This document shows positions 50,000 through 59,254 of a stretch of 64,000 bases of DNA, one piece after another. Positions within the stretch are counted from its first letter, which is position 1. Each line of letters begins with the position of its first letter. Under the pieces are notes generated by a model that had not been told where the DNA came from, made no database searches, and was given only the letters and a program-made list of their open reading frames with translations. Source of the DNA: Halobacteriovoraceae bacterium (lineage in GTDB: Bacteria > Bdellovibrionota > Bacteriovoracia > Bacteriovoracales > Bacteriovoracaceae); assembly GCA_002713145.1 (NCBI GenBank), contig PAVS01000020.1, positions 1 to 64,000 of the forward strand. Direction: 5' to 3'. Made by a program: the position numbers and the translations under genes.

Positions 50000-52594
50000 G
50001 TGAACTCTTTAATCATTTTTCTATCTCTCTTAGTATCAGGCAACTTACTTGCTCAAGATACAGATTCTGATAGCTCACTCCAGGCAAGATGCTCTCAAGA
50101 AGGATATGCTTGTGGAGCCTGTGAAGAGAATCTACAAAATGATTTTAATCAAATCTTAGATAACTTAACCGTTGAAGATTTATCAACTTCTCATTGGGGA
50201 AACCTCAGAGATGATCTAGAAGCAGAAGGTTCAAATCTAACATTCAAAAATCCTATGCCTCCCTACAATGATGTCCTTCAAAATATCATCAATGTTATGC
50301 GAGATAATAATAATGGGCAACTCAATTGGGTTTCCATTGGTGAGAGCGAAAGTTTGCAACAAACGAGTGTTGATGAGAACGGCATGAATCCAAGAATTAT
50401 GTTAAAGTCTCCCAACTCAGAGTTGATGGTGACTTTCTCAACAGACCCTAGCCTACCAGGCTATAACTCGATTGAAATTATGCGCTGGAATGGCCGGCAA
50501 GGTCGCTATGAATTCCAAGAAATAAACTTTGGTGATCAAGGGGAAGCTCCTCATATTGATCTTAGTGGTCGTAAATGTATGGCCTGCCATAAAGAACCTA
50601 GCATGCGTCCTAATTGGGATACCTACCGAGCTTGGGCCGGAGTCGTCCCTTCAAGAGATGATATGCTTGAAATGCATCATACATCCACTGAAGTTGAAGA
50701 TGAATATTATGATGATGGATCTCCGGTAATTGAATTTAATATTGACAGGACAAGACCGGCTCAGCCCGATGCCAGAGCCTATTTAGGATTTTTGGATCAA
50801 GTCGCAGCAGCTCAATCTCAAGACTCAAATGCAAGAGACTCTCGGGCCGAAAGAATTGCGATGTTAGATATACCCTTTGATCAAGAGGATCAGTTGACCG
50901 AAGCCATTAGTGCTTTTCAAGCCGAGAATGGAGAAAGAGAGATAACCCCTCAAGAAAGAGTGGAGATGATTCGCAGACAAGTGGATCAAGAAGGATTTTA
51001 CCGTATCAGACATCACCCTGATCTCTACGATGATGATGATGGTAGTCTTGCATTTAATTTTGATAACAAAGGTGCTCTAGCCGCAGGCCCCAGTCAATTT
51101 GCTTTTGATCAAATGCAAGGACAGAATATGTGTCGGATAGCAACAGACTTAAGTCAAAATGAAAATTTTGATAAATTTAAGTATGCCCTCACTGCAATTG
51201 CTCAATGTGGACAAGAAAACTTACCTCCAGAAAGTTATTTACCGAGCTCATTCATGCAACGTTCGGCTGAATTCTTTAAAGGCAGAGGAAGAGAGAGCTT
51301 TGTAAATAGCACACCTGAAGAACTTGCTAATCTAGCAGAAGCCACTCCCAGAGAAGTCCTAGAACTCATTAACAATGATATTAGTAATAACCAAAATTTA
51401 GCCGATGGTTTTAAAAGGGATAGACATTATAGATTTCTAGAGAGTTTTATGCGAGATGCAGAAGGTCTATCACCAGAACAAGTCAGCGCAGATGCAGCTT
51501 TTTACTCAGCTGAAGTGACAGCTCCCACGAGACTAGGTGCTCGCTCAGATACTGGAGAGAGATATTTCGACAGAGAAGACATCAATTGGCACGCCATTAC
51601 TGATCACGGAGGTGTAGATGGTGTCCCCGAACCTGCAAATCATAGAACAATGATGAGTAATATGAGATTTCTACTTGAGCCATATGGAGTCGATATGAGC
51701 CAATGGTCTTTGGTTAACGGTCGAGACGCCGGTTACAATAGCTACTCCTTCTCAGATCAATTCGTACTTTTGGCCCAGCAGCGCCTCTTTCAGGATATAT
51801 TTGCTGAAGTTAGATCTGAGCTTGAGCAAACTACTGACAATGGAGTTACTGATGATAATATTTGTAACGAATTACTTATTCGGTCTCAAGCAGCGTTAGA
51901 TGAAGCAACTCTCCCCTCTACAGATTTTGATGAACGCAGTGGTGGATTAGTAGAACAATTTTGTGCGACTCAGTTCGATGGAAGTTTTTATCTTCCCATA
52001 GCTGAAGATGATATTATTCAAACCACAATGGCAGCAAGTGCAGAACTTTTGGAGGAAGAAGCTATTAATATAATGGAAACAAGCTGTGTCGGATGCCACA
52101 GTTCAGGAGACCATGCCCTACCTGGGATGATCGAATTTATAGAGCTCACCAGAATGGAATTTGAGGATGAAGATGTTGATAGCCGAGTTGACCGTGAAGC
52201 TCAAAAAGCATTTGCTGACTATTTAAACGAGTTTAGAGAGGTTCGTTTTGATCAAAGTGACCCCAAAAGACAAGTGAGACTCTATGAATATTTTCAATAC
52301 AAACTAGGACTTCATGGAGAAACGCCTATGGAGTTTGGAAATAGCATGCCTAGAATGAGTATACCAGGTAATGAAGAATTCGCACGAAGTAATAATATGA
52401 GTACAAATGAAGCACAAAACCAAAGGCGCCAGCTTCTTGGAAACTACATCACTGCAGTTGCTCAAAATAGTGTAAATGGAGTGACAGAGTGGCAGCTCTA
52501 CTGTGCTAGAATAAGTAACGGAACAAGATCTACAAATGAAGTCTTTGAACAAAACACACCTCAAGGAACAACGAGATCTGTCATTAGGGAGTGA
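50000..52594 (+). CDS. Large secreted diheme c-type cytochrome-like protein, copy 2
   Basis: The 864-residue protein (GTG start) is a paralogue of the 46881 product along its whole length. It shares the N-terminal CSQEGYACGACEENLQNDFNQ motif, the heme sites CMACH (about residue 191) and CVGCH (about residue 694), and long identical blocks such as GPSQFAFDQMQGQNMCR. It lacks the Pro-rich insert. Tandem duplication is the simplest explanation. Signal peptide present. Confidence 0.75.
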   Translation: MNSLIIFLSLLVSGNLLAQDTDSDSSLQARCSQEGYACGACEENLQNDFNQILDNLTVEDLSTSHWGNLRDDLEAEGSNLTFKNPMPPYNDVLQNIINVMRDNNNGQLNWVSIGESESLQQTSVDENGMNPRIMLKSPNSELMVTFSTDPSLPGYNSIEIMRWNGRQGRYEFQEINFGDQGEAPHIDLSGRKCMACHKEPSMRPNWDTYRAWAGVVPSRDDMLEMHHTSTEVEDEYYDDGSPVIEFNIDRTRPAQPDARAYLGFLDQVAAAQSQDSNARDSRAERIAMLDIPFDQEDQLTEAISAFQAENGEREITPQERVEMIRRQVDQEGFYRIRHHPDLYDDDDGSLAFNFDNKGALAAGPSQFAFDQMQGQNMCRIATDLSQNENFDKFKYALTAIAQCGQENLPPESYLPSSFMQRSAEFFKGRGRESFVNSTPEELANLAEATPREVLELINNDISNNQNLADGFKRDRHYRFLESFMRDAEGLSPEQVSADAAFYSAEVTAPTRLGARSDTGERYFDREDINWHAITDHGGVDGVPEPANHRTMMSNMRFLLEPYGVDMSQWSLVNGRDAGYNSYSFSDQFVLLAQQRLFQDIFAEVRSELEQTTDNGVTDDNICNELLIRSQAALDEATLPSTDFDERSGGLVEQFCATQFDGSFYLPIAEDDIIQTTMAASAELLEEEAINIMETSCVGCHSSGDHALPGMIEFIELTRMEFEDEDVDSRVDREAQKAFADYLNEFREVRFDQSDPKRQVRLYEYFQYKLGLHGETPMEFGNSMPRMSIPGNEEFARSNNMSTNEAQNQRRQLLGNYITAVAQNSVNGVTEWQLYCARISNGTRSTNEVFEQNTPQGTTRSVIRE

Positions 52595-52988
52595 TCTTAT
52601 CAACAAAACTTTCTTTATTTTTATTTTTATTCTCAGTACTCTTAATCATAGTTATGCGCAAAAGAGTAAGTTTTTCTTTTTTAGTTGTGAACTCTTTAGT
52701 ATTGATCACGACTCTAAGAAAAAATTAGAAAGGTTTACTTTTCCTGTACCAAGTAAAAGATCTAAAGATATAGTTGTCGATAGATCAAGAAGATTCTTGA
52801 AGAGAAAACTTATATTACACAAAGATAATCAGATGACTTTGGAGTTAAAGTCCAAAAGAAACAAAACTTTACTCCATACAAAATTTCTTTTGCCTCTAGG
52901 TCGGATTCAAAAGGGCCAAGAGTTTCAAAAAAATGATCTCTCTCTAAAGAGTAAAAAGAAGAAGAAATTACAATTAATCTGCAAATAA
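52536..52988 (+). CDS. Small exported partner protein, copy 2 (start uncertain)
   Basis: The paralogue of 49586: hydrophobic signal-like segment, FFFFSCELFS, FTFPVPSKRS and a terminal CK. The open frame reaches back to ATG 52536 inside the preceding gene, but the homologous start would fall near 52600. There the sequence after GGGAGTGATCTT is ATC where copy 1 has ATG. Either a long overlap (58 nt), an atypical start codon, or loss of expression must be assumed. Annotated with the longest frame. Confidence 0.5.
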   Translation: MKSLNKTHLKEQRDLSLGSDLINKTFFIFIFILSTLNHSYAQKSKFFFFSCELFSIDHDSKKKLERFTFPVPSKRSKDIVVDRSRRFLKRKLILHKDNQMTLELKSKRNKTLLHTKFLLPLGRIQKGQEFQKNDLSLKSKKKKKLQLICK

Positions 52989-52993
52989 AAAAA

Positions 52994-53040
52994 CTCCATT
53001 TGAGACCTTAAGGCATAATTCGGTCACAAATGGAGCTTTT
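52994..53040 (+). terminator. Terminator of the cytochrome-like operon
   Basis: CTCCATTTG-AGACC pairs with GGTCA-CAAATGGAG (one bulge) around a 14-nt loop and is followed by CTTTT. Placed 6 bp after the last stop of the operon. Confidence 0.7.
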
Positions 53041-53426
53041 AAAATTTTAGAAACTAATTTTTAAGTACTGTTAACTTGAGCTTTCACTTGAACTTCAGCA
53101 CAACTCGAACTTTCACTTTTAACACCTTGGTACCACAACAGCTTTCACACAACTTCAGACCTAACCCTTGCTACAAAATTCCCAATTTTAGTTTCTAAAT
53201 TATTTTGTTTTATCCCACCCTTTAAAAATTTTGTTGATAGAATCATTATAAGACCTGCAAAACCTGAGGCAAGGGGAACACTCAACTATCACCTTAGTCA
53301 CTTGAAATTATTAGGGAGCCAATGAATTTTCTTAAGATCCACCTGACAGTTATTTTTGGCGAATTTAGTTTTTTTAGGTGATAAGTCCGCATAAATATTG
53401 CGTAACGATAACTACTCTTTATACTA
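53041..53426. other. Non-coding region with imperfect short repeats
   Basis: Between the operon terminator and the next gene. CTTTCAC recurs three times and AACTTCAG twice within 53070-53160 in an irregular pattern. I see no gene on either strand; a promoter for 53433 is presumably at the right end. Confidence 0.35.
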
Positions 53427-53432
53427 GTGGGT

Positions 53433-54779
53433 ATGAAAAAAATTATCCTTATTATCAGTATTCTTGTTATTTTAGTTCTCGGCCTTCTCATAGGTGTTGG
53501 TGTGCCTCAGGGCTATCACCTGCTTGTGCATCAAAAACTGATTGCTGAGAATTTAAAAAATACAGCAATAGAACATAAAGAACTTGCTTTTGATCACCAA
53601 CGCTCCGTTTTTCAAATTGATCGTCCTGAAGAAAGTTATCAAGCGACAGTGGACACCTATACTTTTATCAATCCCCTCGATAATTTTATTCACACTCAAG
53701 TGGTGAACCTCAAAACTCTAGAAGAGTTTGATTTAAAGACTTATGTCCAAATGGGATCTGGTGGGATTCGCTTGAAATTTGTCTTTGCTGATTTTGAAAG
53801 ATTGAGTGAAGAAGAGAGACTGGTTCTCAAAGATGTTATTATCTATGTGGGAGATATAAGCGGTAATGAAAATATTGATCCTAATAACCCTGATGTGGCG
53901 GAACTGTTAAAAAATAAGTACATCGAATTTGATATTGGAGAGATCAATATTGAAGAGGGAGCACAATCTCTAAGGCTCAAAGACCTAGAGCTAAAAGTGG
54001 GAAATAGAACTCAGGAAAATCTCACCACACTTTATGCTGAGGGAGAACTAGAAGAGTACAACGGCATTATGAATATGCGCCCCATCTTTTTTAAAGAGAG
54101 TGAGGTGGAATTTAGTTTTGGAAAGCTTAAATTTGATAGTCTCAAGCAATTAAATCCAGCAAGCTTGGCCCAGAATCAAAACCCGCTTTTTTTGGCTTTT
54201 ACTCTGATGAAAGCAGTTCATTTTCCCCTTGAAATGAGTCTCAATGCTGAAGGAAAAATGGAAGAAAAAGATGTCGCCCTTAAAACTGATATCAAAATGC
54301 TGTCGAAAAATTTTATGGATTATACAAATAATTATCAACTCGATCTTTATGCGAAAAATACTGCGGCCAATTTAGCTCAAATTTATATAGGTTTTATCAC
54401 CACCACGTATGCTAAAGAAGCGGCCCAGTATTATAGTCTCACTAAACTACCTCGAGCTGAACGCAGCACGGAAGATCTCAGTCAAACTCAGTTGAAAATC
54501 AAAGAAATTTTAGCTGAAGATTTAAGCTCCAAACAAAAAATTCTGATGGAAAAACTTGTGGAAATTGAGTTTTGTAAAAAAGTTTCTGATGATTTGTATG
54601 TGATAGATATGGAGTATCAAAAAGGGGCTGTTTTAGTTTCAGGGAAAAAGTACACTATTGAGCAAGTGATGACCATGCCAGAGAAGATCTTAAAAATGAT
54701 CTATTTAGATAGAAAATCCAATAACTTAGATGGCCTGTTACAAGAAAATGGAATCCATCTGATCTCTAAGACTATTTAA
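53433..54779 (+). CDS. DUF945-like membrane-anchored protein
   Basis: I choose ATG 53433 over GTG 53427; the product is 448 residues. An N-terminal transmembrane anchor (IILIISILVILVLGLLIGVGVPQGY) precedes a long, mostly beta periplasmic region, the form of the DUF945/YdgA group in which a similar 'G..G....G' anchor is followed by repeated strands. Function of this group is unclear. Stands alone with no operon partner. Confidence 0.55.
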   Translation: MKKIILIISILVILVLGLLIGVGVPQGYHLLVHQKLIAENLKNTAIEHKELAFDHQRSVFQIDRPEESYQATVDTYTFINPLDNFIHTQVVNLKTLEEFDLKTYVQMGSGGIRLKFVFADFERLSEEERLVLKDVIIYVGDISGNENIDPNNPDVAELLKNKYIEFDIGEINIEEGAQSLRLKDLELKVGNRTQENLTTLYAEGELEEYNGIMNMRPIFFKESEVEFSFGKLKFDSLKQLNPASLAQNQNPLFLAFTLMKAVHFPLEMSLNAEGKMEEKDVALKTDIKMLSKNFMDYTNNYQLDLYAKNTAANLAQIYIGFITTTYAKEAAQYYSLTKLPRAERSTEDLSQTQLKIKEILAEDLSSKQKILMEKLVEIEFCKKVSDDLYVIDMEYQKGAVLVSGKKYTIEQVMTMPEKILKMIYLDRKSNNLDGLLQENGIHLISKTI

Positions 54780-54851
54780 TAAAATGAAAGATTTACCGGC
54801 CCCCTAGACGATGCTTTTTGTTTAATGATTAAAGTATCCCAAGGGGAATAT

Positions 54852-55577
54852 ATGGCCAGACTAATTCTGATATTAGGATGTGTGGCTTTCAACTGTTTTG
54901 CGATTCGCAATGGCGTAATGAAAAGCCATATTCATCATCCTTATGTAGTAAAATTAGAAATGAATAACTCGATATGCTCAGGGGTGCGAATTTCTGAAGA
55001 CTATATCGTAACGGCCGCCCATTGCTTTCGTGATAACCCAAGAAGATTCACCGTACGTTATATTAATCATGAGGGATATCGCTACTACACCAAACTCTAT
55101 ATGAACTCAGTTAAAATCAAAAGCACTAAGCTTGAAGAAGAACTAGCAGTGATCAAACTCAATGCAGGTGCATTTGTAAAATATCCGGAAATTAAAACAG
55201 TTCAAAGAGGTGATTTTAACTCAGAAAGTCTTTTTGAAATTCTTGGCTTTGGTTTTAATGAAAGAGGACAGGAAGGCAAACTAAGACAAGGTGAACTCAA
55301 CTACGCTCTTGAGTTTTTTAGAGGAGCTGATAAATACACTATGCTTCAGATGAAGCCCACAAAAGACGACCAACTTCCTTGTCCAGGGGACAGTGGTGGT
55401 CCTTTATTTATCAATGAAGAAGGTGATCGAAAACTCGTAGGAATTGTCAGTTATATAACGGATCTTGATGATAGAATTGATGTGAATGATGATGTCACAG
55501 ATCAGTGTAAATTTGCAGACCGGGCCACTTATATTCCCCTCAGCGAGCATATGGACTTTCTTAAAGACTATCTTTAA
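54852..55577 (+). CDS. Exported trypsin-like serine protease, atypical triad
   Basis: ATG 54852 (after AAGGGGAATAT) is preferred over 54825. The 241-residue product has a signal peptide and a trypsin fold: VTAAHCF (His), the segment normally 'DIALL' reads ELAVIKL so the triad Asp is replaced by Glu if aligned correctly, and GDSGGPL (Ser). A Cys pair (SICSG...AAHCF) matches the usual disulphide. The Glu change may lower activity. Many predatory relatives encode numerous secreted trypsin-like proteases. Confidence 0.8.
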   Translation: MARLILILGCVAFNCFAIRNGVMKSHIHHPYVVKLEMNNSICSGVRISEDYIVTAAHCFRDNPRRFTVRYINHEGYRYYTKLYMNSVKIKSTKLEEELAVIKLNAGAFVKYPEIKTVQRGDFNSESLFEILGFGFNERGQEGKLRQGELNYALEFFRGADKYTMLQMKPTKDDQLPCPGDSGGPLFINEEGDRKLVGIVSYITDLDDRIDVNDDVTDQCKFADRATYIPLSEHMDFLKDYL

Positions 55578-56023
55578 AGCTTGGCCACAAACCTGGCTTT
55601 AAACTCCACATGATTTTCTTCTCTGCCACTTGTTCGAATCGAAGACGACACATTTATGCGACCGACCCCTCGGGCCTTTAGCATTTTAAAAAACCTCTCA
55701 CGTTCTTTATCCGCCACGTAAGAGATCGCAAAAAAATCTTTATCAACAGGTCTCAGGTAATCAACTTTTGAGTTTTGAATCACAAGGGATTCAAACTCCA
55801 CTTCATGTGTGTTCAACAAATGATGAACAAGAAGATAACAAGACAGAATACAAACGGTATTTAAACTTCCACCAAAAGCGGTACCTTCATAATTGATATT
55901 GGCATTGAGAGGAGCTCCTACCGTGAGAGAATTAGGTGAAATGTTGTCAATTTCCACATCCATCCCCTTAACCACAGGAATTGAGTCTAGCAGTTTTTGT
56001 TTATAAATCTCTTGTAATTCCAT
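55574..56023 (-). CDS. Hotdog-fold thioesterase (YiiD C-terminal type)
   Basis: ATG 56023 (AAAGGG upstream) is preferred over TTG 56041, giving 149 residues. The pattern NANINYEGTAFGGSLNTVCILSCYLLVHHLL...IQNSKVDYLRPVDKDFF matches the thioesterase domain found at the C-terminus of YiiD and in stand-alone proteins. It hydrolyses acyl-CoA or acyl-carrier thioesters; the substrate is unknown. It overlaps the convergent protease gene by 4 nt. Confidence 0.75.
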   Translation of the reverse strand: MELQEIYKQKLLDSIPVVKGMDVEIDNISPNSLTVGAPLNANINYEGTAFGGSLNTVCILSCYLLVHHLLNTHEVEFESLVIQNSKVDYLRPVDKDFFAISYVADKERERFFKMLKARGVGRINVSSSIRTSGREENHVEFKARFVAKL

Positions 56024-56106
56024 AAATTCGACCCTTTGCAAGCTTTCATTGTACCACAGTCCTTACTTGCTTGTAAGGGATTTAAAATAGGTTAAAATAG
56101 TTCTCC

Positions 56107-57471
56107 ATGAATGCACTGATGATATCTAAGCAAATTCAAGTCTCCCTTGAGTACAAAAAATCTTTTGAAGCCAACTATGTTGGACTTAAGGTGAGTATTG
56201 TTCAATCAGAAGAGGAAGCTCTCGAATATTTTGTAAACAATCCTGATATCGCGTTTTTTATTTTGGACGTGGAGTACACCGATAAAATAGATAATTTACT
56301 CTCAAAGCTCATTGATTTATCTGGCAAAAGACCTATTGTCCTTTTTGGTAGCTCAGAGAAATTACAAAAGGTCAGCAAACGTGAACTGATTAAAAATGAA
56401 GAAAATTATGTGATCACAAGCTCTGATGAGAATGACAAAATTAAAGAAGTGATCATGAATGCCATTGCTTGGTATCAGAAAAAGTTTAGAGACCTAAGCT
56501 CTCTTGCGGCCAATGACAGAGATTATCTTCCAATGAAACTTAGAAATTTATATTTTTTTGAGCGCTCCCCTAATGATCTTTATGTCAAAATTAGTGATCA
56601 CCGCTATATGCTTACCTTTGAAAAAGATGCTCCTCTAGCCGAGTATCAAATCAGAAAACTCTCTCAGCGAAGAATTAAAATTCTTTATATCGATAAAGAT
56701 AGGCATATTAAGTTTCTGGAAGAATCTATGGAGCAGGCCATGCTCTTTTTTAAACAGTCCAAAGAACTCAATAAAAAAGTGATCACAGCTCACTTGCGCT
56801 CCACAGCTCTGCTTCAAGATTATATTGTAAATGTGGGAGTCACTGACGAAGTTAATAAATTTATCGACGCTCTGATAGATCATATTTGTCTGGTCTTCGA
56901 AAAAGAAATGACTCTCAAAAAATTAACCGAAGAATATCAATATACATTTAAAAGTAATATTTCACGTTCACTTTTGAGTGCCTATTTCTGCTTTTTTCTG
57001 ATCAGGGCCATGGGTTGGCGTTCTCTAACAGTGAAGAGAAAATTTATATTTGCCTCCCTCATCCAAGATGCGTTCGTTGATAATGATGAACTTTCTCGGG
57101 TGAGAACAGAAGATGAGTTAGTTGAAGATAATTTTACGGTTGAAGAACGAGCCAACTATCCAGAACATCCCCGCCAAATCGCAGAGCTGGCCAGGCAGTT
57201 CATTCAATTTCCCGATGTGGACTTTTTACTTGAACATCACCATGAACTCCCCAATAGAAATGGCTTTCCCGCCACTCCCTCTCCCTCCGAGATGCAAATG
57301 GCGGTCTGTCTTTTTAATACCGCTTCAAACTTTGCCCGTGATGTGGATGGTCTTCCCTTTAAGCTCGCCAATCTTCAGAAAGTTTTTAAATACTATTACA
57401 GTAAGAAATTTAATGTAGGTAATTTCAAAGAACCGATCGCTCAGCTCAAAAAAATAGTGATGCTTAGTTAG
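56107..57471 (+). CDS. Pseudo-receiver plus degenerate HD-GYP-like protein (HD lost)
   Basis: The 454-residue protein has a receiver-like first 120 residues (VSIVQSEEEALEYF...IAFFILDVEYTD...RPIVLFGSS). A middle linker and an HD-GYP-like C-terminus follow. There the HD pair reads QD (SLIQDAFVD), while the later EHPRQIAELA histidine, HHHELP and NRNGFP (for DGxGYP) remain. Hydrolysis of cyclic di-GMP is therefore doubtful; a binding or scaffold role is more likely. Convergent with its paralogue at 57468. Confidence 0.65.
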   Translation: MNALMISKQIQVSLEYKKSFEANYVGLKVSIVQSEEEALEYFVNNPDIAFFILDVEYTDKIDNLLSKLIDLSGKRPIVLFGSSEKLQKVSKRELIKNEENYVITSSDENDKIKEVIMNAIAWYQKKFRDLSSLAANDRDYLPMKLRNLYFFERSPNDLYVKISDHRYMLTFEKDAPLAEYQIRKLSQRRIKILYIDKDRHIKFLEESMEQAMLFFKQSKELNKKVITAHLRSTALLQDYIVNVGVTDEVNKFIDALIDHICLVFEKEMTLKKLTEEYQYTFKSNISRSLLSAYFCFFLIRAMGWRSLTVKRKFIFASLIQDAFVDNDELSRVRTEDELVEDNFTVEERANYPEHPRQIAELARQFIQFPDVDFLLEHHHELPNRNGFPATPSPSEMQMAVCLFNTASNFARDVDGLPFKLANLQKVFKYYYSKKFNVGNFKEPIAQLKKIVMLS

Positions 57472-58826
57472 ACTTCTATTTGTCCAAATGCTTCAACAAT
57501 TTTTTTATAAGTATGATTTTTGAATTTCTGTTGGAGATGAGCCTGCATCTTTTCTTTATCTAATTCAAATTTTTGAAGGGAGTCTTTGGTTAATTCCAAA
57601 ACCACCATGGCCACTTCTTCAGCAATGATCATAATTTTTGAAAGTGGTGAGATATCATCTTTAAAAGTTGTCGCAAACCCTTCCCCACTGGTCATCCCAT
57701 GGTGTTGAGTGATGATCATATCTGCCCCCATGGGGCACTTAGGAAAAGTTTTAATAAGCTGGCCTGCTTTTTTTGCGTGCTCTAATACGATTTGTTTATC
57801 TTTTTCATCTACATCATCCCTGAAGAGAAGATCTTCCTCTCCTACCGCATCAGGATATTTTTTAAACACGGGAACAAGATAAATATCATGAAAGAAAAAA
57901 GAAAAAGCGACTTTATTCGCCTGCTCTTCTGAGCCCCAAGAAATATTCTTAATAATTTGAGTGGCGATATAAGTGGATATAATGGAATGCTTGTAACAAA
58001 TATCCCCTTTATCTTCGAGGAGCATTTTAAGAAGGTTTTTCAATTTAGGAACATCTTTAACCGTTTCTCTAATCGACATAACACAAGCCTTGCTGACTTC
58101 GGCCATTTTCTCAGAGATCTCTTCACTGGCAAAGACTTCTTCAGCGACAACATTCATTCCTTGTTTAGTTAATTCAACTCTCTCTTCTGTTGATATATCA
58201 TCACGAGAGAGCTCACTGACAACAGAGGCAGAGGCTTGATTGATAAAATGCAGTCGATGCTTAGAATCAATATAGAGTTCATTTACATCTTGTTCTGTAT
58301 ATTTTTGTATGGTTTCAGTAACGTCACTGCCTTCTTCTAGAATTTTAAAATACTCATATTCAAAATCTGCTTTTTGATTGCGAAAATAAACATCACAAAA
58401 TGTTTTATCCACCTGGGCCAATAGATTAATGGGAACGGGAAAGTATTCAGGAACAGCACGCTGGGCCATATCTTTAGCGGTGATTCCTAAAATCTTCGCC
58501 ATACTTTTAAGCAAAGCTTTAATCTCATAGCGATTCTCGATATAAATCGTTCGACCTTCATCTCTTTTTCGAACCCCGAGGACAATAACCGGTGTTTTTA
58601 GATTGTTTTCATTTAAATAAGTGAATAACTTCTCAAGAGATTTTTCCGTATTTCTGCCATCGATAAAGCTAATGATGGCGTCAATATTAGGAGCGTGCTC
58701 AAGTAATTTCAGAGCTTCACCCATAGTATTTTTTATAGTGACATTTGTCGCCACATAGGCGCGTAGATTCACCTCGTAAAGGGAGTTAACGACTTCGTTA
58801 TTGGATATCAGTATGGCTTGACTCAT
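57468..58826 (-). CDS. Pseudo-receiver plus HD-domain protein (GYP lost)
   Basis: The 452-residue protein has the same architecture as its convergent neighbour. Its C-terminus keeps the metal ligands YKHS, FFHDIYLV, EHAKKAG and QHHG, but the GYP segment reads GMTSGEGFA. It could be an active HD phosphohydrolase with altered substrate. The two genes overlap by 4 nt at their 3' ends. Signal input through the receiver-like domain is uncertain because the phospho-acceptor context is not conserved. Confidence 0.65.
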   Translation of the reverse strand: MSQAILISNNEVVNSLYEVNLRAYVATNVTIKNTMGEALKLLEHAPNIDAIISFIDGRNTEKSLEKLFTYLNENNLKTPVIVLGVRKRDEGRTIYIENRYEIKALLKSMAKILGITAKDMAQRAVPEYFPVPINLLAQVDKTFCDVYFRNQKADFEYEYFKILEEGSDVTETIQKYTEQDVNELYIDSKHRLHFINQASASVVSELSRDDISTEERVELTKQGMNVVAEEVFASEEISEKMAEVSKACVMSIRETVKDVPKLKNLLKMLLEDKGDICYKHSIISTYIATQIIKNISWGSEEQANKVAFSFFFHDIYLVPVFKKYPDAVGEEDLLFRDDVDEKDKQIVLEHAKKAGQLIKTFPKCPMGADMIITQHHGMTSGEGFATTFKDDISPLSKIMIIAEEVAMVVLELTKDSLQKFELDKEKMQAHLQQKFKNHTYKKIVEAFGQIEV

Positions 58827-58877
58827 TGTGCTACTTTGTTGTTATTTCAGTATAGTATAGCATGGATTGAAGTTTTC

Positions 58878-59126
58878 TTAATTTTTCGATGCGTCAAGAA
58901 ATTCCTTCAAATAATGAACGCATAAATCTAAAACTTCCCTAGGGTCATCATGGTTATAGAGGCTTTTAACATGGGAATATATTTTACCCGACTCGCTCTG
59001 TACGATATCAATTTCCGCATTGATGGCGTTGGATTGCTGATAAAGTGTTATTCGACCCACAAATGCCGGAGAGAGACCCTTGAGTTCGATAAGATGTTCT
59101 TGGGGAAACTCTGCTGATAATTGCAT
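58878..59126 (-). CDS. Hypothetical protein, 82 residues
   Basis: A short soluble protein with beta strands followed by a C-terminal helix (DLCVHYLKEFLDASKN). The ATG is preceded by AAAGGAGAGTAG. It is divergent from the sdh operon. No family recognised; conservation is unknown. Confidence 0.5.
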   Translation of the reverse strand: MQLSAEFPQEHLIELKGLSPAFVGRITLYQQSNAINAEIDIVQSESGKIYSHVKSLYNHDDPREVLDLCVHYLKEFLDASKN

Positions 59127-59180
59127 CTACTCTCCTTTACCTCTCAATATTGATTTTGATCAACGACATTAGCATTTATA

Positions 59181-59209
59181 TATGACAAAGTATATTCTGT
59201 GACTATAAT
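59181..59209 (+). promoter_or_regulatory. Probable sdh promoter
   Basis: A consensus TATAAT (59204-59209) lies 17 bp downstream of TATGAC (59181-59186), about 45 bp before the first sdh gene. The -35 is imperfect. Confidence 0.5.
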
Positions 59210-59254
59210 ATCAATTGTTTATCCAATTATTTTCTCGTTAAAACGGAGTTTTTT

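Noticed and set aside
53070-53160. Irregular CTTTCAC/AACTTCAG repeats considered as a CRISPR-like array
   Set aside because: Units are short, unevenly spaced and imperfect; no cas genes are present in the window.
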